DNA of 64,000 nt from Cycloclasticus sp. (GCA_002700385.1 PADC01000006.1:682001-746000); one strand, 5' to 3'; shown: positions 10,141-22,591, counted from the stretch's first letter. Numbers and translations: made by a program. The notes: a model not told the origin generated them from the sequence alone.

Positions 10141-11361
10141 ATGGCTACTAGCGCATCAAAAATTACATATATTTGGGAAGGAACCGATAGTAAAGGCAAT
10201 CGCAACAAAGGAGAAATAACCGCCCGCAGCGATTCCATGGTTAAAGCAGAATTACGCCGTCAAGGTATTCGCCCTATTAAGGTTAAAAAGAAACCAAAAG
10301 ACCTTTTAGGTAACCTCGGACAAAAACCTATTGTCGCTAAAGATATTGCCGTTTTCAGCCGTCAATTAGCCACTATGATGGCATCAGGCATCCCATTAGT
10401 TCAGGCTTTTGACATTATAGGAAAGGGCCACGAAAAACCGGCTATGCAAAACATGCTATCAAGTATCAAAGCTGATATAGAAGGTGGCTCCACACTCGCC
10501 GAAGGGTTAAGCAAGTTTCCACTCCAATTTGATGAGTTATTTTGTAATTTAGTAGAAGCTGGCGAACACGCTGGTATTCTTGAGGCCTTGCTGGTTAAGA
10601 TTGCCGAATATAAAGAAAAAACCGAGAGCCTGAAGGCAAAAATTAAAAAAGCCCTGACTTACCCTATTTCCGTTTTAGTTGTTGCTGTCGTCGTGACGGC
10701 CATTTTATTGATTTTCGTTGTTCCTCAATTTGAAAGCTTATTCAGTGGTTTCGGTGCTGATTTACCTGCCTTTACTCAAATGGTGGTTGAGCTTTCCCGC
10801 TTTATGCAGGAGTGGTGGTGGGCTGTCTTTGGCATTATGGGTGGTATCGTCTTTGCCATCATACAAATAAAAAAACGTTCTCGTAAATTCAACCATTTAC
10901 TCGATAGAGCGGTGCTTAAGTTGCCAATCATTGGCGACATTATGAACAAAGCGGCGATTGCTCGCTATGCCAGAACATTGTCTACCATGTCTGCGGCGGG
11001 TGTTCCTCTGGTTGAAGCGTTGCAATCGGTTTCTGGCGCAACAGGTAATGTTGTTTACTCTGAAGCGGTTTTACAAATGAGGGAACAAGTGGCTACAGGT
11101 GTTCAACTCCAGCAAGCCATGAAAAACACCGGTTTATTCCCTCATATGGTTGTTCAAATGGTCGCTATTGGAGAAGAAGCGGGATCTGTTGAGAGCATGC
11201 TAGCAAAAGTAGCGGACTTTTATGAAGAAGAAGTCGATAACGCTGTGGACTCCCTATCCAGTCTTATCGAACCGATGATTATGTCCATATTAGGTATATT
11301 AGTGGGTGGCTTAATTATTGCCATGTATTTACCTATCTTTATGTTAGGGTCTGTTTTCTAA
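10141..11361 (+). CDS. pilC: Type IV pilus inner-membrane platform protein PilC
   Basis: T2SSF-type repeats; FSRQLATMMASGIPLVQAFDIIGKG and ARTLSTMSAAGVPLVEALQSVSGATGN. Confidence 0.95.
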   Translation: MATSASKITYIWEGTDSKGNRNKGEITARSDSMVKAELRRQGIRPIKVKKKPKDLLGNLGQKPIVAKDIAVFSRQLATMMASGIPLVQAFDIIGKGHEKPAMQNMLSSIKADIEGGSTLAEGLSKFPLQFDELFCNLVEAGEHAGILEALLVKIAEYKEKTESLKAKIKKALTYPISVLVVAVVVTAILLIFVVPQFESLFSGFGADLPAFTQMVVELSRFMQEWWWAVFGIMGGIVFAIIQIKKRSRKFNHLLDRAVLKLPIIGDIMNKAAIARYARTLSTMSAAGVPLVEALQSVSGATGNVVYSEAVLQMREQVATGVQLQQAMKNTGLFPHMVVQMVAIGEEAGSVESMLAKVADFYEEEVDNAVDSLSSLIEPMIMSILGILVGGLIIAMYLPIFMLGSVF

Positions 11362-11390
11362 TATCACGAGTTAACGTTCAATCTTCTTAC

Positions 11391-12266
11391 ATGAGTATTT
11401 TTCAGGCGTTTGAACAACACCCGTATTTTTTGCATTTATCGATCGGCCTGTTAGGGTTGCTGGTTGGCAGTTTTCTCAATGTGGTTGTCTATCGACTTCC
11501 TATCATGTTACAAAGAAGCTGGCGAAAAGAATGTCTCGAATTTTTAGAGCAAGAGGAAACGAGTCCCGCATCACCTGAAGTTTTTAACTTATCCCAGCCT
11601 CGCTCACGCTGCCCTTTTTGTAACCACTCAATTACTGCACTCGAAAACATCCCTGTTCTCAGCTATCTATTGCTAAAGGGAAAGTGTAAAAATTGTAAAA
11701 AGCCCATTTCCATTAGATACCCCATCGTAGAACTCACGACGGCGCTTTTATCTGTACTCATTACCCTTCACTTTGGTGTGTCACTGCAAACAGTTGCAGC
11801 CCTTCTCTTTACTTGGACACTGATTTGCCTAACTCTGATCGATTTCGATACCCAGCTCTTACCCGACTCCATCACCCTTCCCTTGCTCTGGTTTGCATTA
11901 TTGGCAAGCTTATTTCACGTTTTTGTCACCCCTGAAACGGCCTTAATCGGAGCACTTTTGGGTTATTTAAGTCTCTGGTCTGTTTTTTGGTTATTTAAAT
12001 TACTCACTGGTAAAGAAGGGATGGGGTATGGCGATTTCAAACTGCTGGCCGCTATTGGTGCTTTGTTGGGATGGAAAATGCTCCCCTTGGTTATCATGCT
12101 GTCTGCTTTTGTAGGCGCTTTAGTGGGAATGACCCTCATTGTCCTTAAAGGTCGAGATAAAAATATTCCTATCCCCTTTGGCCCTTATTTATCAATTGCC
12201 GCTTATATCGCGCTTATTTGGGGAGATGATATAAACCGCACCTATCTCCAATTTGTTGGTTTATAA
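11391..12266 (+). CDS. pilD: Prepilin peptidase PilD
   Basis: GLLVGSFLNVVVYRLP, CPFC/CKNCKKP cysteine pairs, MGYGDFKLLAAIGALLGW. Confidence 0.95.
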   Translation: MSIFQAFEQHPYFLHLSIGLLGLLVGSFLNVVVYRLPIMLQRSWRKECLEFLEQEETSPASPEVFNLSQPRSRCPFCNHSITALENIPVLSYLLLKGKCKNCKKPISIRYPIVELTTALLSVLITLHFGVSLQTVAALLFTWTLICLTLIDFDTQLLPDSITLPLLWFALLASLFHVFVTPETALIGALLGYLSLWSVFWLFKLLTGKEGMGYGDFKLLAAIGALLGWKMLPLVIMLSAFVGALVGMTLIVLKGRDKNIPIPFGPYLSIAAYIALIWGDDINRTYLQFVGL

Positions 12267-12272
12267 CAAACC

Positions 12273-12878
12273 GTGCTGACCATAGGCTTAACCGGTGGCA
12301 TTGGTTGCGGTAAAACAACGGTTACTGACTTATTCAAAAAAAGGCATGTGCCTGTTATTGATGCAGATGTTATTTCCCACGCCCTTGTTCAACCCAATCA
12401 ACCAGCGCTTGTTGAATTAGAGTGCGCTTTTGGTCACTCAATTCTCTTACCTGATCATTCCTTAAACAGAGCCTATTTACGCGAACTGGTCTTTAACGAC
12501 CCCAGCAAGAAAAAAAAATTAGAAGCCATTATGCACCCGCTTGTGTACAAAACAATGTATCAGGAACTTGAAAAGGTTGATGCTCCATACGGCATATTGA
12601 GCATTCCTTTATTGTTGGAAACCCATCATCATAATAAAGTTGATCGCGTATTAGTCATAGACTGCCCGGAAAAAACACAAATAGAACGTGTTAAAGCGCG
12701 AGACCAATTGAGTGACTCGATGATTAACTCCATCATGGCTTCTCAGTGTTCACGGACTGAGCGATTAAATCTTGCTGATGATATTCTAGACAATAACAGT
12801 TCATTGGAAGACTTAGAATTAAACGTACAAAAGTTGCACAACGCCTACTTAAAAATGAGCACTGGCAAAAACGAGTAA
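12273..12878 (+). CDS. coaE: Dephospho-CoA kinase
   Basis: LTIGLTGGIGCGKTTVTDLF...IDADVISHALV; GTG start. Confidence 0.95.
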   Translation: MLTIGLTGGIGCGKTTVTDLFKKRHVPVIDADVISHALVQPNQPALVELECAFGHSILLPDHSLNRAYLRELVFNDPSKKKKLEAIMHPLVYKTMYQELEKVDAPYGILSIPLLLETHHHNKVDRVLVIDCPEKTQIERVKARDQLSDSMINSIMASQCSRTERLNLADDILDNNSSLEDLELNVQKLHNAYLKMSTGKNE

Positions 12879-12919
12879 TATCCTGCAAAATATAAGTTTT
12901 AAGGCCTAACTACCTAGTC

Positions 12920-13687
12920 GTGTCTGAACAAATAACTTACGAATTACCTCTTAGCGAACGCATCCGTACTTTTTTGAGGCTGGAGGATTTATTTGAACAG
13001 ATGCAACATTTTTCTCAACATGACGGCGAATGGCAAAACAGAGCTGAATTAAGTTGCCTACTTGATATTTTTGCTATTTCAAGCCGTACCGATTTAAGAA
13101 ATGAAATCGCCAAAGAAATCGAACGCCATACTAAATGTTTGGTTATTTTTGCCCAAAACCCAAAGGTTGACCGAGAAAAACTAGAGCAAAGTATTGAACA
13201 ACTCAATGCGCTCAACCGACAGCTCATTTCGTCGAGTGGACGAATTGATCAGATAATAAATCAGGTTGATTTATTGACGTGCTTATCGCAGCGTAATAGT
13301 TTACCAGGCGGCACCTGTGACTTTGACTTACCGGCTTACCATTTTTGGCTCAATAAACCATTAAGCACACGCCGTGAGCAGATTCAAAGCTGGACATCGC
13401 ACCTCAACCCCATTCGTCAATCCATCTCTTTGTTACTGCAGTTTATACGACTCAGCGCCGCCCCCACCCTAAAAACCGCTGAAAGCGGTTTTTATCAACA
13501 AAGTCTGGATACAAATCAACCTGTGCATTTACTACGTGTATCCTTAGATCAAGATTCGCCTTACTTTGCTGAAATAAGTGGCGGCAAACACCGATTCACT
13601 GTCCGTTTCATGCAACCTCTTGAATCAGAAAGACCTTGTCAAACACAGGCGGATATTGACTTCACCTTGAGTATTTGCCAACTCTAA
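12920..13687 (+). CDS. zapD: Cell division protein ZapD
   Basis: [23 protein letters not shown]; position between coaE and yacG is typical. GTG start. Confidence 0.92.
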   Translation: MSEQITYELPLSERIRTFLRLEDLFEQMQHFSQHDGEWQNRAELSCLLDIFAISSRTDLRNEIAKEIERHTKCLVIFAQNPKVDREKLEQSIEQLNALNRQLISSSGRIDQIINQVDLLTCLSQRNSLPGGTCDFDLPAYHFWLNKPLSTRREQIQSWTSHLNPIRQSISLLLQFIRLSAAPTLKTAESGFYQQSLDTNQPVHLLRVSLDQDSPYFAEISGGKHRFTVRFMQPLESERPCQTQADIDFTLSICQL

Positions 13688-13688
13688 A

Positions 13689-13877
13689 ATGACAATAAGA
13701 ACGGTTAATTGCCCTACTTGCCAACGACCCGTTGCATGGGATAAGAAATCCACCTTTAAACCTTTTTGCAGTGAGCGATGCAAACTGATCGACCTTGGTG
13801 AATGGGCAGACGAAAAGCATGCCATTGCCGGGGAAAAAGTTTATGTCGCTGACAATGATGAGTTTTCAATAGATTAA
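13689..13877 (+). CDS. yacG: DNA gyrase inhibitor YacG
   Basis: [41 protein letters not shown]. Confidence 0.95.
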   Translation: MTIRTVNCPTCQRPVAWDKKSTFKPFCSERCKLIDLGEWADEKHAIAGEKVYVADNDEFSID

Positions 13878-13888
13878 ACCGCCTTAAC

Positions 13889-14851
13889 TCAAGCTTTTTT
13901 TAAAAACCCCCGGATACCGGCCACACCATAAGCCCCTCTTGACTGCGCTATTTGTATGTCTTTTGGCCCAACGCCACCTAAGGCAAAAACAGGCAAAGCA
14001 CTCGATTCAAGCAAGCGCTCAAAACATTCCCACCCCAGTGGGGAGATTTCAGGGTGTGACTGCGTTTTGCACACCGGAGATAAAACTGCAAAGAACGCCC
14101 CCAGTTCTTCAGCCAAACTTAACTCTTCAACATTATGGCAAGAAGCTGCGAAAGCGATTCCTTTCAATAAGGCAGGCGTTTTTTTCAAACCGCGTAGTTC
14201 TTTAGCGCTTAAATGAACTGCGTGAGCGCCCATCTCTATGGCATCTTTTATACTGGCATTAACAAATAAACGAACTTTATTTTGCTGACATACAGTCGTC
14301 GCTCGCCCGACTAAGCGTTTGTAAGCCTTTTTATCTAAGGATTTTGCACGTAATTGCACCATCGTACAGCCTTTCGCCATTAAAGCATTCAAATGGTTTA
14401 GCATCGCTTCTTCACCGCCAATACTGTCATCTACAATGGGGTAGTATTGCGGTAAATTCAGGGCATTAATAATCGCAACATTTGCCTCAGGAAATGAATA
14501 TTTCTTTAAATCTGAAATGGCTACCCATTGGATAGGTTGCCCTTCCATACCACGAGCCTTTCCTTGATACTCATTGACGATACGCACCTCCAGACATACC
14601 GAGACATCGCCGTAGTCGTGCCTTATTTTAAGCAGCGGACGTGATGACAAGACAGCTATATCCAGCTCTTCTCGCAACTCCCTTTTCAGGGCTGTGATTG
14701 AATTTTCGCCACTCTCAACTTTTCCACCCGGGAATTCCCATACCCCCCCCTGATGGACATTATCAGCCCGTTTGCTAATAAGCACTTCACCGTGTTGATT
14801 TTTTATAACCCCAACCGCGACTGTTAGCATTTCAGCCCGGCAACATGCCAT
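13889..14851 (-). CDS. Nudix (MutT-like) hydrolase fused to ThiE-like domain
   Basis: Nudix box GGKVESGENSITALKRELREELDI plus C-terminal ThiE-like barrel (MVQLRAKSLDKKAYKRL...GAHAVHLSAKEL...VFALGGVGPKDI). Start placed at MACCRAEMLTVAVGV rather than the longer ORF start. Confidence 0.85.
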   Translation of the reverse strand: MACCRAEMLTVAVGVIKNQHGEVLISKRADNVHQGGVWEFPGGKVESGENSITALKRELREELDIAVLSSRPLLKIRHDYGDVSVCLEVRIVNEYQGKARGMEGQPIQWVAISDLKKYSFPEANVAIINALNLPQYYPIVDDSIGGEEAMLNHLNALMAKGCTMVQLRAKSLDKKAYKRLVGRATTVCQQNKVRLFVNASIKDAIEMGAHAVHLSAKELRGLKKTPALLKGIAFAASCHNVEELSLAEELGAFFAVLSPVCKTQSHPEISPLGWECFERLLESSALPVFALGGVGPKDIQIAQSRGAYGVAGIRGFLKKA

Positions 14852-14862
14852 ATTGCGTTGGA

Positions 14863-16083
14863 TTAAGAGCGATATTCTGCATTGATTTTGACATAGTCGT
14901 ATGACAAGTCGCAGGTCAGTACCGTTGCTGAATAATCGCCTTGGGCTAAACAAATTCGAACCAGTATCTCTTCTTGATTCATCGCCTGCTGCCCCTGCTC
15001 TTCAGTATAACCGGCATATCGTTGGCCGTTTTTGACGATACATGTATCAGCCAAATATATTGAAACGTTCTCAACATCTAGCCGTTCAATATCCGCCCGA
15101 CCAATGGCTGCTAAAATCCGTCCCCAATTTGGGTCAGAGGCAAAAAACGCCGTTTTTACCAACGGTGAGTGAGCGACTGTATAGGCTACTTCTTTGGCAT
15201 CATGCTGACTCTGTGCTTGTTCGACCTGAATCTTGATCAGTTTAGTGGCACCTTCTCCATCACGAACAATCGCCTCTGCTAGAAAGTAACAAACCTCTTG
15301 TATAGCAGAGAGAATTAATGAATACCTTGGGTCTGCCGTAGCGTCTAGAGGAGCCACATCTGCCATAGCCGTTGCCATTAACACAACGGCATCATTGGTT
15401 GATGTATCTCCATCTACGGTAATACGGTTAAAAGACAAATCAACGGCCTCTTTAAGCATCTGCTCAAGCAAGGCCTTGCTTATGGGCATATCGGTGGCTA
15501 TATAAGACAACATTGTCGCCATATCCGGCTTAATCATGCCTGAACCTTTAGCAATACCAGTGACTGTTACCTCAACGCCCTCTAAATTGATTGAGCGAGA
15601 ACAGCCCTTTTCGCAGGTATCCGTCGTCATAATGGCTTGAGCAGCTTTTGACCAATTTTTTTCGCTCAACGTATCGACAGCCGTCTGTAAGCCACCCACC
15701 AGTTTTTCTACCGGCAATGGCTCACCAATTACACCGGTTGAGAAAGGTAAAACTTGTGTTTCTTTAAAACCCACTGCTTTTGCCAGTTCGTTGCAACACA
15801 ATTGTGCTGCCTGTATACCTGCATCACCCAATCCCGCATTGGCATTACCCGAATTTATTAACAAATATCGCGGGGTTGTGAGGGATAAATGCTTTTTCGC
15901 CAAGGTAACCGGCGCCGCGCAGAATTTATTATTGGTGAATACAGCCGCAACGCGTGTTTGCTCAGCCAGCTCAAAAAGCGTCAGGTCATCACGGTGCGTT
16001 TGAGAAATACCTGCCGAAGCTGTCCCAATTCGAACACCTGATATTGCTTTTAATTCCAGGGGGCTTGTTCCGCCAACCGGCAT
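14863..16083 (-). CDS. argJ: Glutamate N-acetyltransferase / amino-acid acetyltransferase ArgJ
   Basis: LINSGNANAGLGDAG, GIAKGSGMIKPDMATMLSYIATD, DPNWGRILAAIGRA. Confidence 0.95.
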   Translation of the reverse strand: MPVGGTSPLELKAISGVRIGTASAGISQTHRDDLTLFELAEQTRVAAVFTNNKFCAAPVTLAKKHLSLTTPRYLLINSGNANAGLGDAGIQAAQLCCNELAKAVGFKETQVLPFSTGVIGEPLPVEKLVGGLQTAVDTLSEKNWSKAAQAIMTTDTCEKGCSRSINLEGVEVTVTGIAKGSGMIKPDMATMLSYIATDMPISKALLEQMLKEAVDLSFNRITVDGDTSTNDAVVLMATAMADVAPLDATADPRYSLILSAIQEVCYFLAEAIVRDGEGATKLIKIQVEQAQSQHDAKEVAYTVAHSPLVKTAFFASDPNWGRILAAIGRADIERLDVENVSIYLADTCIVKNGQRYAGYTEEQGQQAMNQEEILVRICLAQGDYSATVLTCDLSYDYVKINAEYRS

Positions 16084-16144
16084 ACTGATTCTCCTAATAA
16101 CTGTCTACGCACTTCATTTAATGTCACGGCTTATTTCTTCTCGT

Positions 16145-18802
16145 TTAAAGCTTGCCGTGACACTGTTTGTATTTTTTGCCAGAACCACACGGGCAAGGTT
16201 CATTGCGACCTACTTTTTTATCGCCCCTTTTAAAGGGTTGGGCTTTTTCAGCTTGCTCATCGGGTACTTCATCTTCTAACGCATTGGCCTCTGCATGTCG
16301 AAATTCCATATTTTGCTGAAGGCGGCGTTGCTCATCAACTGCTTGCACATCTTCTTCAGCGCGAACTTGAACTTTCGTAACCAACATCACCACTTCGCGT
16401 TTTAAAGCATCTAGCATGCCGGTAAATAACTCAAAGGCTTCACGTTTATATTCTTGCTTAGGGTCTTTTTGAGCATAGCCGCGCAAATGAATCCCTTGCC
16501 TCAAGTGATCCATTGCAGCTAAATGATCTCGCCATAGCGTATCCAATGTCTGTAACATGACTGATTTTTCGAAATGTCTGAGTACCTCAGCACCTGCTAG
16601 CACCTCTTTTTTGGCATAGTCTTCCGTGATTGTCTTTAAAACCAGCTCGCGGATACCTTCCTCATGCAGATTATCATCGTTATCCAACAATTCCTGAATA
16701 TTGAGTGAACAGTTAAACTCGTCTTCAAGCGCAGCTTGCAAGCCCGCTATATCCCACAAATCATCTAAAGACTGAGGAGGTATGTACAAATCAATTAACT
16801 GATTGATAACATCTTCACGAATTGAAACAATGGTGTCGGCTATATTCGAGGCTTCCATGATTTCATTTCGTTGATCATAGATAACTCGACGTTGGTCATT
16901 CGCTACATCATCGTACTGCAGTAATTGTTTACGAATATCGAAGTTATGCCCTTCAACTTTTCGCTGGGCATTTTCAATGGCTTTACTCACCCACGGGTGT
17001 TCGATCGATTCACCTTTTTCCAAGCCTAGCTTTTGCATTAAGCCAGAGACCCTTTCCGACGCAAAAATACGCATCAAACTATCTTCCAACGATAAGTAAA
17101 AACGGCTTGAGCCGGGGTCACCTTGGCGCCCAGATCGGCCCCTTAATTGATTATCGATACGTCGGGATTCATGCCGCTCAGTACCAATGACGCGCAACCC
17201 TCCAACCGCTAGAACAGCTTCGTGCTTTTCTTTCCAAGTGTCCAAGGGAATTTTTTCATCACGTTTTCCACCTAACACGATATCTGTTCCCCGACCGGCC
17301 ATATTGGTTGCAATCGTCACCGCACCTAAGGCACCTGCATTGGCAATAATGTGAGCCTCACGTTCATGCTGCTTGGCATTTAAGACCTCATGAGGAACTT
17401 TTTTCTTATTTAAATTCGTTGAGATAAATTCAGAGACTTCTATCGACGTTGTACCGACAAGCACCGGCTGCTTACGCTGAAAACAATCCTCGATATCTTC
17501 TACAACCGCCTGATACTTTTCTTCCGCCGTTAGATAAATCAGATCACCCGCATCGTCACGAGCCATCTGACGGTGTGTTGGAATAACAATGACCTCTAAG
17601 CCGTATATTTGTTGAAACTCAAAGGCTTCTGTATCCGCTGTACCGGTCATTCCCGACAACTTTTCATACATCCTGAAATAATTCTGGAATGTAATGGACG
17701 CCATCGTTTGGTTTTCGCTTTGAATCTTTACTTTTTCTTTTGCTTCAACCGCTTGATGCAACCCTTCGCCCCAACGCCTGCCGGGCATGGTTCTTCCAGT
17801 AAATTCATCAACAATAACCACCTGGCCATTTTGAATAATGTAATCAACATCTTTGTGATAGAGGGCATTTGCACGTAACGCCGCATAGACATGATGCATC
17901 AAACCGATGTTAGACGCATCATATAAACTCTCATGATCACTCAGTAAACCACTCTGGGTTAAAAGTTCCTCAATTTTTTCGTGGCCTAACTCGGTTAAAA
18001 AGACTTGTTTTGACTTTTCATCAATCGTGTATTCACCCCCTTCAGTTGATTCGACTTCGGGTGTTAAGTCTTTTACCAGCTCATTCAGTTTTACGTATAA
18101 ATCACTTTTATCATCCGTTGGACCAGAGATGATAAGCGGTGTCCTCGCTTCATCAATTAATATCGAATCCACTTCATCGATAATGGCGTAATGCAGCCCG
18201 CGCTGCACTTTATCTTCAACGCCAAAAGCCATATTGTCACGAAGGTAATCAAAGCCAAATTCATTATTGGTGCCGTAAGTAATATCAGCGGCGTATGCTT
18301 CTCGTCGCTGCTCAGGGCTCATCGTGTTAACGATCACACCCGTGGTCATTCCTAAAAATGAAAACAATTGGCCCATCCACTCAGAATCTCGTTCGGCCAG
18401 ATAATCATTGACCGTCACCATGTGCACGCCTTTACCAGGCAGAGCATTCAAATACGCTGCTAGCGTGGCAACCAAGGTTTTCCCTTCCCCTGTCTTCATT
18501 TCTGCAATGCGCCCGTCATTCAGCACCATAGCGCCGATAAGCTGCACATCAAAATGTCTCATCCCCAGTGCACGAACGCCGGCCTCTCTTACCACGGCAA
18601 AAGCTTCAGCAATTAATGACTCCAGTGTTTCACCTTGTTCTATACGAGCTCGAAATTCTTCCGTTTTAGCTTTGAGCGCCTCGTCATCCAACGCTTTAAT
18701 CGATGCTTCAATCTCATTAATTTTCTTAACGGTTTTTTGCTTAACCTTCAACAAACGATCGTTGCGGCTACCAAAGACTTTCTTTACGATATTTGAAATC
18801 AT
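16145..18802 (-). CDS. secA: Preprotein translocase ATPase SecA
   Basis: 885 aa; [20 protein letters not shown]...[20 protein letters not shown]-terminus. Confidence 0.98.
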   Translation of the reverse strand: MISNIVKKVFGSRNDRLLKVKQKTVKKINEIEASIKALDDEALKAKTEEFRARIEQGETLESLIAEAFAVVREAGVRALGMRHFDVQLIGAMVLNDGRIAEMKTGEGKTLVATLAAYLNALPGKGVHMVTVNDYLAERDSEWMGQLFSFLGMTTGVIVNTMSPEQRREAYAADITYGTNNEFGFDYLRDNMAFGVEDKVQRGLHYAIIDEVDSILIDEARTPLIISGPTDDKSDLYVKLNELVKDLTPEVESTEGGEYTIDEKSKQVFLTELGHEKIEELLTQSGLLSDHESLYDASNIGLMHHVYAALRANALYHKDVDYIIQNGQVVIVDEFTGRTMPGRRWGEGLHQAVEAKEKVKIQSENQTMASITFQNYFRMYEKLSGMTGTADTEAFEFQQIYGLEVIVIPTHRQMARDDAGDLIYLTAEEKYQAVVEDIEDCFQRKQPVLVGTTSIEVSEFISTNLNKKKVPHEVLNAKQHEREAHIIANAGALGAVTIATNMAGRGTDIVLGGKRDEKIPLDTWKEKHEAVLAVGGLRVIGTERHESRRIDNQLRGRSGRQGDPGSSRFYLSLEDSLMRIFASERVSGLMQKLGLEKGESIEHPWVSKAIENAQRKVEGHNFDIRKQLLQYDDVANDQRRVIYDQRNEIMEASNIADTIVSIREDVINQLIDLYIPPQSLDDLWDIAGLQAALEDEFNCSLNIQELLDNDDNLHEEGIRELVLKTITEDYAKKEVLAGAEVLRHFEKSVMLQTLDTLWRDHLAAMDHLRQGIHLRGYAQKDPKQEYKREAFELFTGMLDALKREVVMLVTKVQVRAEEDVQAVDEQRRLQQNMEFRHAEANALEDEVPDEQAEKAQPFKRGDKKVGRNEPCPCGSGKKYKQCHGKL

Positions 18803-18940
18803 TACGGATTAATTGCTAGTGTGAAACGAAAGCCCAAATGATACCGCATATGGCTAATTTAGGCGTGCTTTTTAAACGTTTACAAAGGAATTTTCACAAG
18901 GCGACCAACTCGCCCTCAAAACAGCAGAGAAAAGTTTTAA

Positions 18941-19852
18941 TTACCGAGCGGCATAGAGATATTTTCTAGGGTTTACTTTTTTGCCATGCCGCAGCACTTC
19001 AAAGTGAACATGCGGACCTGTCGAATGGCCTGTAGAACCCATTTTAGCAATCACATCACCTTGCTTGACCAAGTCACCTGTGTTGACAACCATTTCTTTG
19101 TTATGTGCATATTTAGTGACATAGCCGGCACCATGGTCTATTTCAATTAAATAACCATAACCACCTTTCTTTCCCGCCCAAGTGACTAAACCGGATGCCG
19201 CAGCTAACACAGCGGTTCCACTTTTGCCGGCAATATCCACTCCATGGTGAAATTTTTTCTTACCCGTAAAAGGGTCTGCACGGTAGCCATAATGCGAAGA
19301 CAACCAGCCTTTTACTACAGGCAGCCCAGCAGGGCGAACTTCTTTAGACAATCGCCTGTTAGCTGAAAAAGTAGCCAGTAATTGCATTTGCTTTTCACGC
19401 AGGGATAACTGCTGATCGAGTTGATCAATCTCATCCATCAGTTGGTTTTGCGTAAAGCTTTCGTCAGATTCGTTGACATTGGCACCGCCAACAGCAGGAA
19501 ACTCATCAAAATTAAACTCTTGGGTACTCAGTTGAGCCTTTTTGGCCAAATGCTCTCCAACCGCATTTAACCTCATCATTTGCGCTTGCATTTGACCAAC
19601 ACGCAATGCCATATTATCTAGCGTGTTTCTTGTCTTTTCGCGCATTCGGTCAAGTTCAGCACGCTGCTCTATTAATTCTTCAACTGCCACTGTTGTATTT
19701 CGTACCGTTTGTTTTTTTTCTGCACTTGGCAGATAAAAATACCCAGCGAGTAATAAAACAAAGGCGCTTAAAAATAAAGACGCCACTTTCTTATGACTTC
19801 CAGAAACACGGATCGTTTTCTTTTTACCTTTTGTTAACAGTATAATTTGCAT
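18941..19852 (-). CDS. M23-family peptidoglycan endopeptidase
   Basis: SHYGYRADPFTGKKKFHHGVDIAGKSGTAVLAAASG...GSTGHSTGPHVHFEVLRHGKKVNP; N-terminal TM and coiled coil. Confidence 0.92.
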   Translation of the reverse strand: MQIILLTKGKKKTIRVSGSHKKVASLFLSAFVLLLAGYFYLPSAEKKQTVRNTTVAVEELIEQRAELDRMREKTRNTLDNMALRVGQMQAQMMRLNAVGEHLAKKAQLSTQEFNFDEFPAVGGANVNESDESFTQNQLMDEIDQLDQQLSLREKQMQLLATFSANRRLSKEVRPAGLPVVKGWLSSHYGYRADPFTGKKKFHHGVDIAGKSGTAVLAAASGLVTWAGKKGGYGYLIEIDHGAGYVTKYAHNKEMVVNTGDLVKQGDVIAKMGSTGHSTGPHVHFEVLRHGKKVNPRKYLYAAR

Positions 19853-19879
19853 ATTCTTAAATTTTTCAGCCTAAAAACT

Positions 19880-20317
19880 ATGTTTAGACAACCATTCAAT
19901 AATAAACAGCCCTTGAATGGCCTTCAACATATTCAACAAAACCTTAATCAGCAACACCAGCTACTGAAGCTTATTCAAACTGCTTTAAATGATCAACTTG
20001 CTGCCCATTGTATACACATAACCGCCAATAAAAAAACACTGACGTTATTTACCGACTCCTCCATTTGGGCCTCGAAATTACTCTACCAACGTCAATTAAT
20101 CTTAGACGTTCTTTCTGAGAACTTTGGTGAACCTGTTCAAACTTTAAAGGTAAAGGTGATTCCTAAACAATCCATAAGACAAAGGCGTCAACCTAAATTG
20201 CCATCAAATGGCATCATCAAGGTTTTAAAGGAATCAAATAACACTGAACAAACTGATAGTCTCAGTGCCTCAATGAATAAGCTCATTAAGACACTGCAAA
20301 AGAAAAAACTCGCTTAG
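19880..20317 (+). CDS. DUF721 / DciA-like protein
   Basis: Small basic protein opposite lpx[49 protein letters not shown]; start chosen at MFRQPF. Confidence 0.75.
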   Translation: MFRQPFNNKQPLNGLQHIQQNLNQQHQLLKLIQTALNDQLAAHCIHITANKKTLTLFTDSSIWASKLLYQRQLILDVLSENFGEPVQTLKVKVIPKQSIRQRRQPKLPSNGIIKVLKESNNTEQTDSLSASMNKLIKTLQKKKLA

Positions 20318-21228
20318 ACTGAAGCCGGCAAGGGTTCTATGTAAGAAATTGGAAATTCATCATCTTCTTCAAAGGTGACTTCTTCCCAGGCATCTTCTTG
20401 GACAAGCAATTCCCTTAGTAATTTATTATTAAGCTCATGCCCGGATTTGTGCCCATGAAATTCACCAATCAAGCTATGCCCCAACAAATATAAATCGCCA
20501 ATGGCATCCAGAATTTTATGTTTTACAAACTCATCTTCATAGCGCAAGCCATCTTCGTTGAGCACTCTAAAATCATCAACAACAATAGCATTATCCATAC
20601 TACCACCTAACGCAAGGTTACGCTGGCGCAGCATTTCAATATCTTTCATAAAACCAAACGTGCGAGCACGACTGATCTCTTTAACAAATGAGGTTGAAGA
20701 AAAATCAATAACAGCCTCTTGTGTGCGTGACTTGAAGACAGGGTGATCAAACTCAATACTAAAGCCCACCTTAAAGCCTTCAAAGGGCACAAAACTGGCC
20801 CACTTATCACCATCTTCAACTCGTACTTCTTTTTTTATGCGAATATAACGCTTCGCCACATTTTGTTCTTCAATACCTGCTGATTGCAGTAAAAAAACAA
20901 ACGGGCCTGCGCTGCCATCCATAATGGGCACTTCGGCTGCGCTTAAATCGATGTATATATTATCAATGCCTAAGCCTGCTATGGCGGAAAGAAGATGCTC
21001 TACTGTAGACACTCGAACACCACCTTGAATGAGCGTTGTGGATAATTGAGTATCGCCTACATTTTCTGCTTTTGCAGGAATAACCACCTCTTCGTCAAAG
21101 TCCACCCGGCGAAAGACAATACCAACGTTAGCGCCTGCTGGGCGCAATGTTAAGTAAACCTTCTCACCACTGTGCAACCCTACGCCTGTGGCACGAATCA
21201 CATTTTTCAGCGTCCGTTGTTTAATCAT
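20314..21228 (-). CDS. lpxC: UDP-3-O-acyl-N-acetylglucosamine deacetylase
   Basis: [31 protein letters not shown]...[17 protein letters not shown]. Confidence 0.98.
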   Translation of the reverse strand: MIKQRTLKNVIRATGVGLHSGEKVYLTLRPAGANVGIVFRRVDFDEEVVIPAKAENVGDTQLSTTLIQGGVRVSTVEHLLSAIAGLGIDNIYIDLSAAEVPIMDGSAGPFVFLLQSAGIEEQNVAKRYIRIKKEVRVEDGDKWASFVPFEGFKVGFSIEFDHPVFKSRTQEAVIDFSSTSFVKEISRARTFGFMKDIEMLRQRNLALGGSMDNAIVVDDFRVLNEDGLRYEDEFVKHKILDAIGDLYLLGHSLIGEFHGHKSGHELNNKLLRELLVQEDAWEEVTFEEDDEFPISYIEPLPASV

Positions 21229-21387
21229 TTAATACTCCCAAGCAGATGCTTCATGAATTTTTATCATTATTGACGCGAGATTTTAACACATTTTACACTT
21301 TTACAAATAACACGCCCTCCGCTTACATTTTTCACTCTTATTACCCCCTTGCCATAACGTTGAAACAGGAGGGTAATCTGCTACCCA

Positions 21388-22554
21388 TCAATCCGCTTGT
21401 CTTCTTAAAAAAGCAGGAATATCTAAATACGCCGGATCAACCGTTTCATCTGAACCGCTCACTTTTTGACCTGCCATCCTTTCTTTATTCTCACGCATAA
21501 TAGTTGGGATATCATAGTCTTCAACATCTATTTTTGGCGCTTGGACTGGCTCTTTTCTTACCTGCACAATAGGTGTTGGCTCTTCAACAGCCGCCGCTTT
21601 TCGCCCTAAACCCGTAGCTACAACCGTCACCCGCATTTCATCCGATAAATCCGGGTCAATCACTGTCCCCACCACAACATTTGCATCATCTGAAGCGAAG
21701 TCTCTTACTGCTTGGCCAACTTCTTCAAATTCACCAATGGACATATCCAACCCAGCTGTAATGTTGACAAGTATCCCACGAGCTCCTTGTACGTTGATAT
21801 CTTCCAATAAGGGGCTATGGATGGCTGCTTCAGCGGCTTCACGTGCTCTTGATTCTCCCCGCGCATTTCCGGTACCCATCATTGCATCGCCCATTTCAGA
21901 CATCACAGTTCTTACATCAGCAAAGTCAACATTGATGAGCCCTGGACACGTAATTAACTCCGCAATCCCTTGAACTGCACCTAACAGCACATCATTCGCT
22001 GCTTTAAATGCATTCAATAAACTCATGTCTTTGCCTAACACATGCAACAGCTTTTCATTCGGAATAGTGATTAAAGAATCAACATGCAGTGCTAATTCCT
22101 CAATACCTTTTTCTGCCAACAACATCCGTTTTTTACCTTCAAACGGGAACGGCTTTGTCACCACTGCCACTGTTAAAATACCCATCTCTTTTGCGATTTC
22201 AGCCACTATTGGCGCAGCACCTGTGCCTGTACCACCACCCATACCCGCGGTAATAAACACCATGTCTGAACCGCCGATAACTTCTTGAATTCGTTCTCTG
22301 TCTTCGATAGCCGCTTGCTTTCCCACGTCAGGATTCGCGCCTGCACCTAAACCCTTTGTGCTGTTATTGCCCAACTGTAGGACCGTTTTAGCGGATGTAT
22401 CTTTTAGCGCCTGAGCATCGGTATTAGCACAGATAAATTCTACGCCGTCTATCTCACTGCTCACCATATGGTTGACTGCGTTACCGCCACCGCCACCAAC
22501 ACCAATTACTTTGATGATCGCATTTTGTGTGTGTGCATCCATTAATTCAAACAT
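21388..22554 (-). CDS. ftsZ: Cell division protein FtsZ
   Basis: [17 protein letters not shown]...[21 protein letters not shown]-terminal [11 protein letters not shown]. Confidence 0.98.
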   Translation of the reverse strand: MFELMDAHTQNAIIKVIGVGGGGGNAVNHMVSSEIDGVEFICANTDAQALKDTSAKTVLQLGNNSTKGLGAGANPDVGKQAAIEDRERIQEVIGGSDMVFITAGMGGGTGTGAAPIVAEIAKEMGILTVAVVTKPFPFEGKKRMLLAEKGIEELALHVDSLITIPNEKLLHVLGKDMSLLNAFKAANDVLLGAVQGIAELITCPGLINVDFADVRTVMSEMGDAMMGTGNARGESRAREAAEAAIHSPLLEDINVQGARGILVNITAGLDMSIGEFEEVGQAVRDFASDDANVVVGTVIDPDLSDEMRVTVVATGLGRKAAAVEEPTPIVQVRKEPVQAPKIDVEDYDIPTIMRENKERMAGQKVSGSDETVDPAYLDIPAFLRRQAD

Positions 22555-22591
22555 ATTATTTCCCCTGTCTTGTTTATCTAAAATTTAAGTT

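Noticed and set aside
13470-13496. Hairpin AAAACCGCTGAAAGCGGTTTTT resembling a terminator
   Set aside because: Lies inside the intact zapD coding frame; probably codon coincidence, though premature termination is not excluded.
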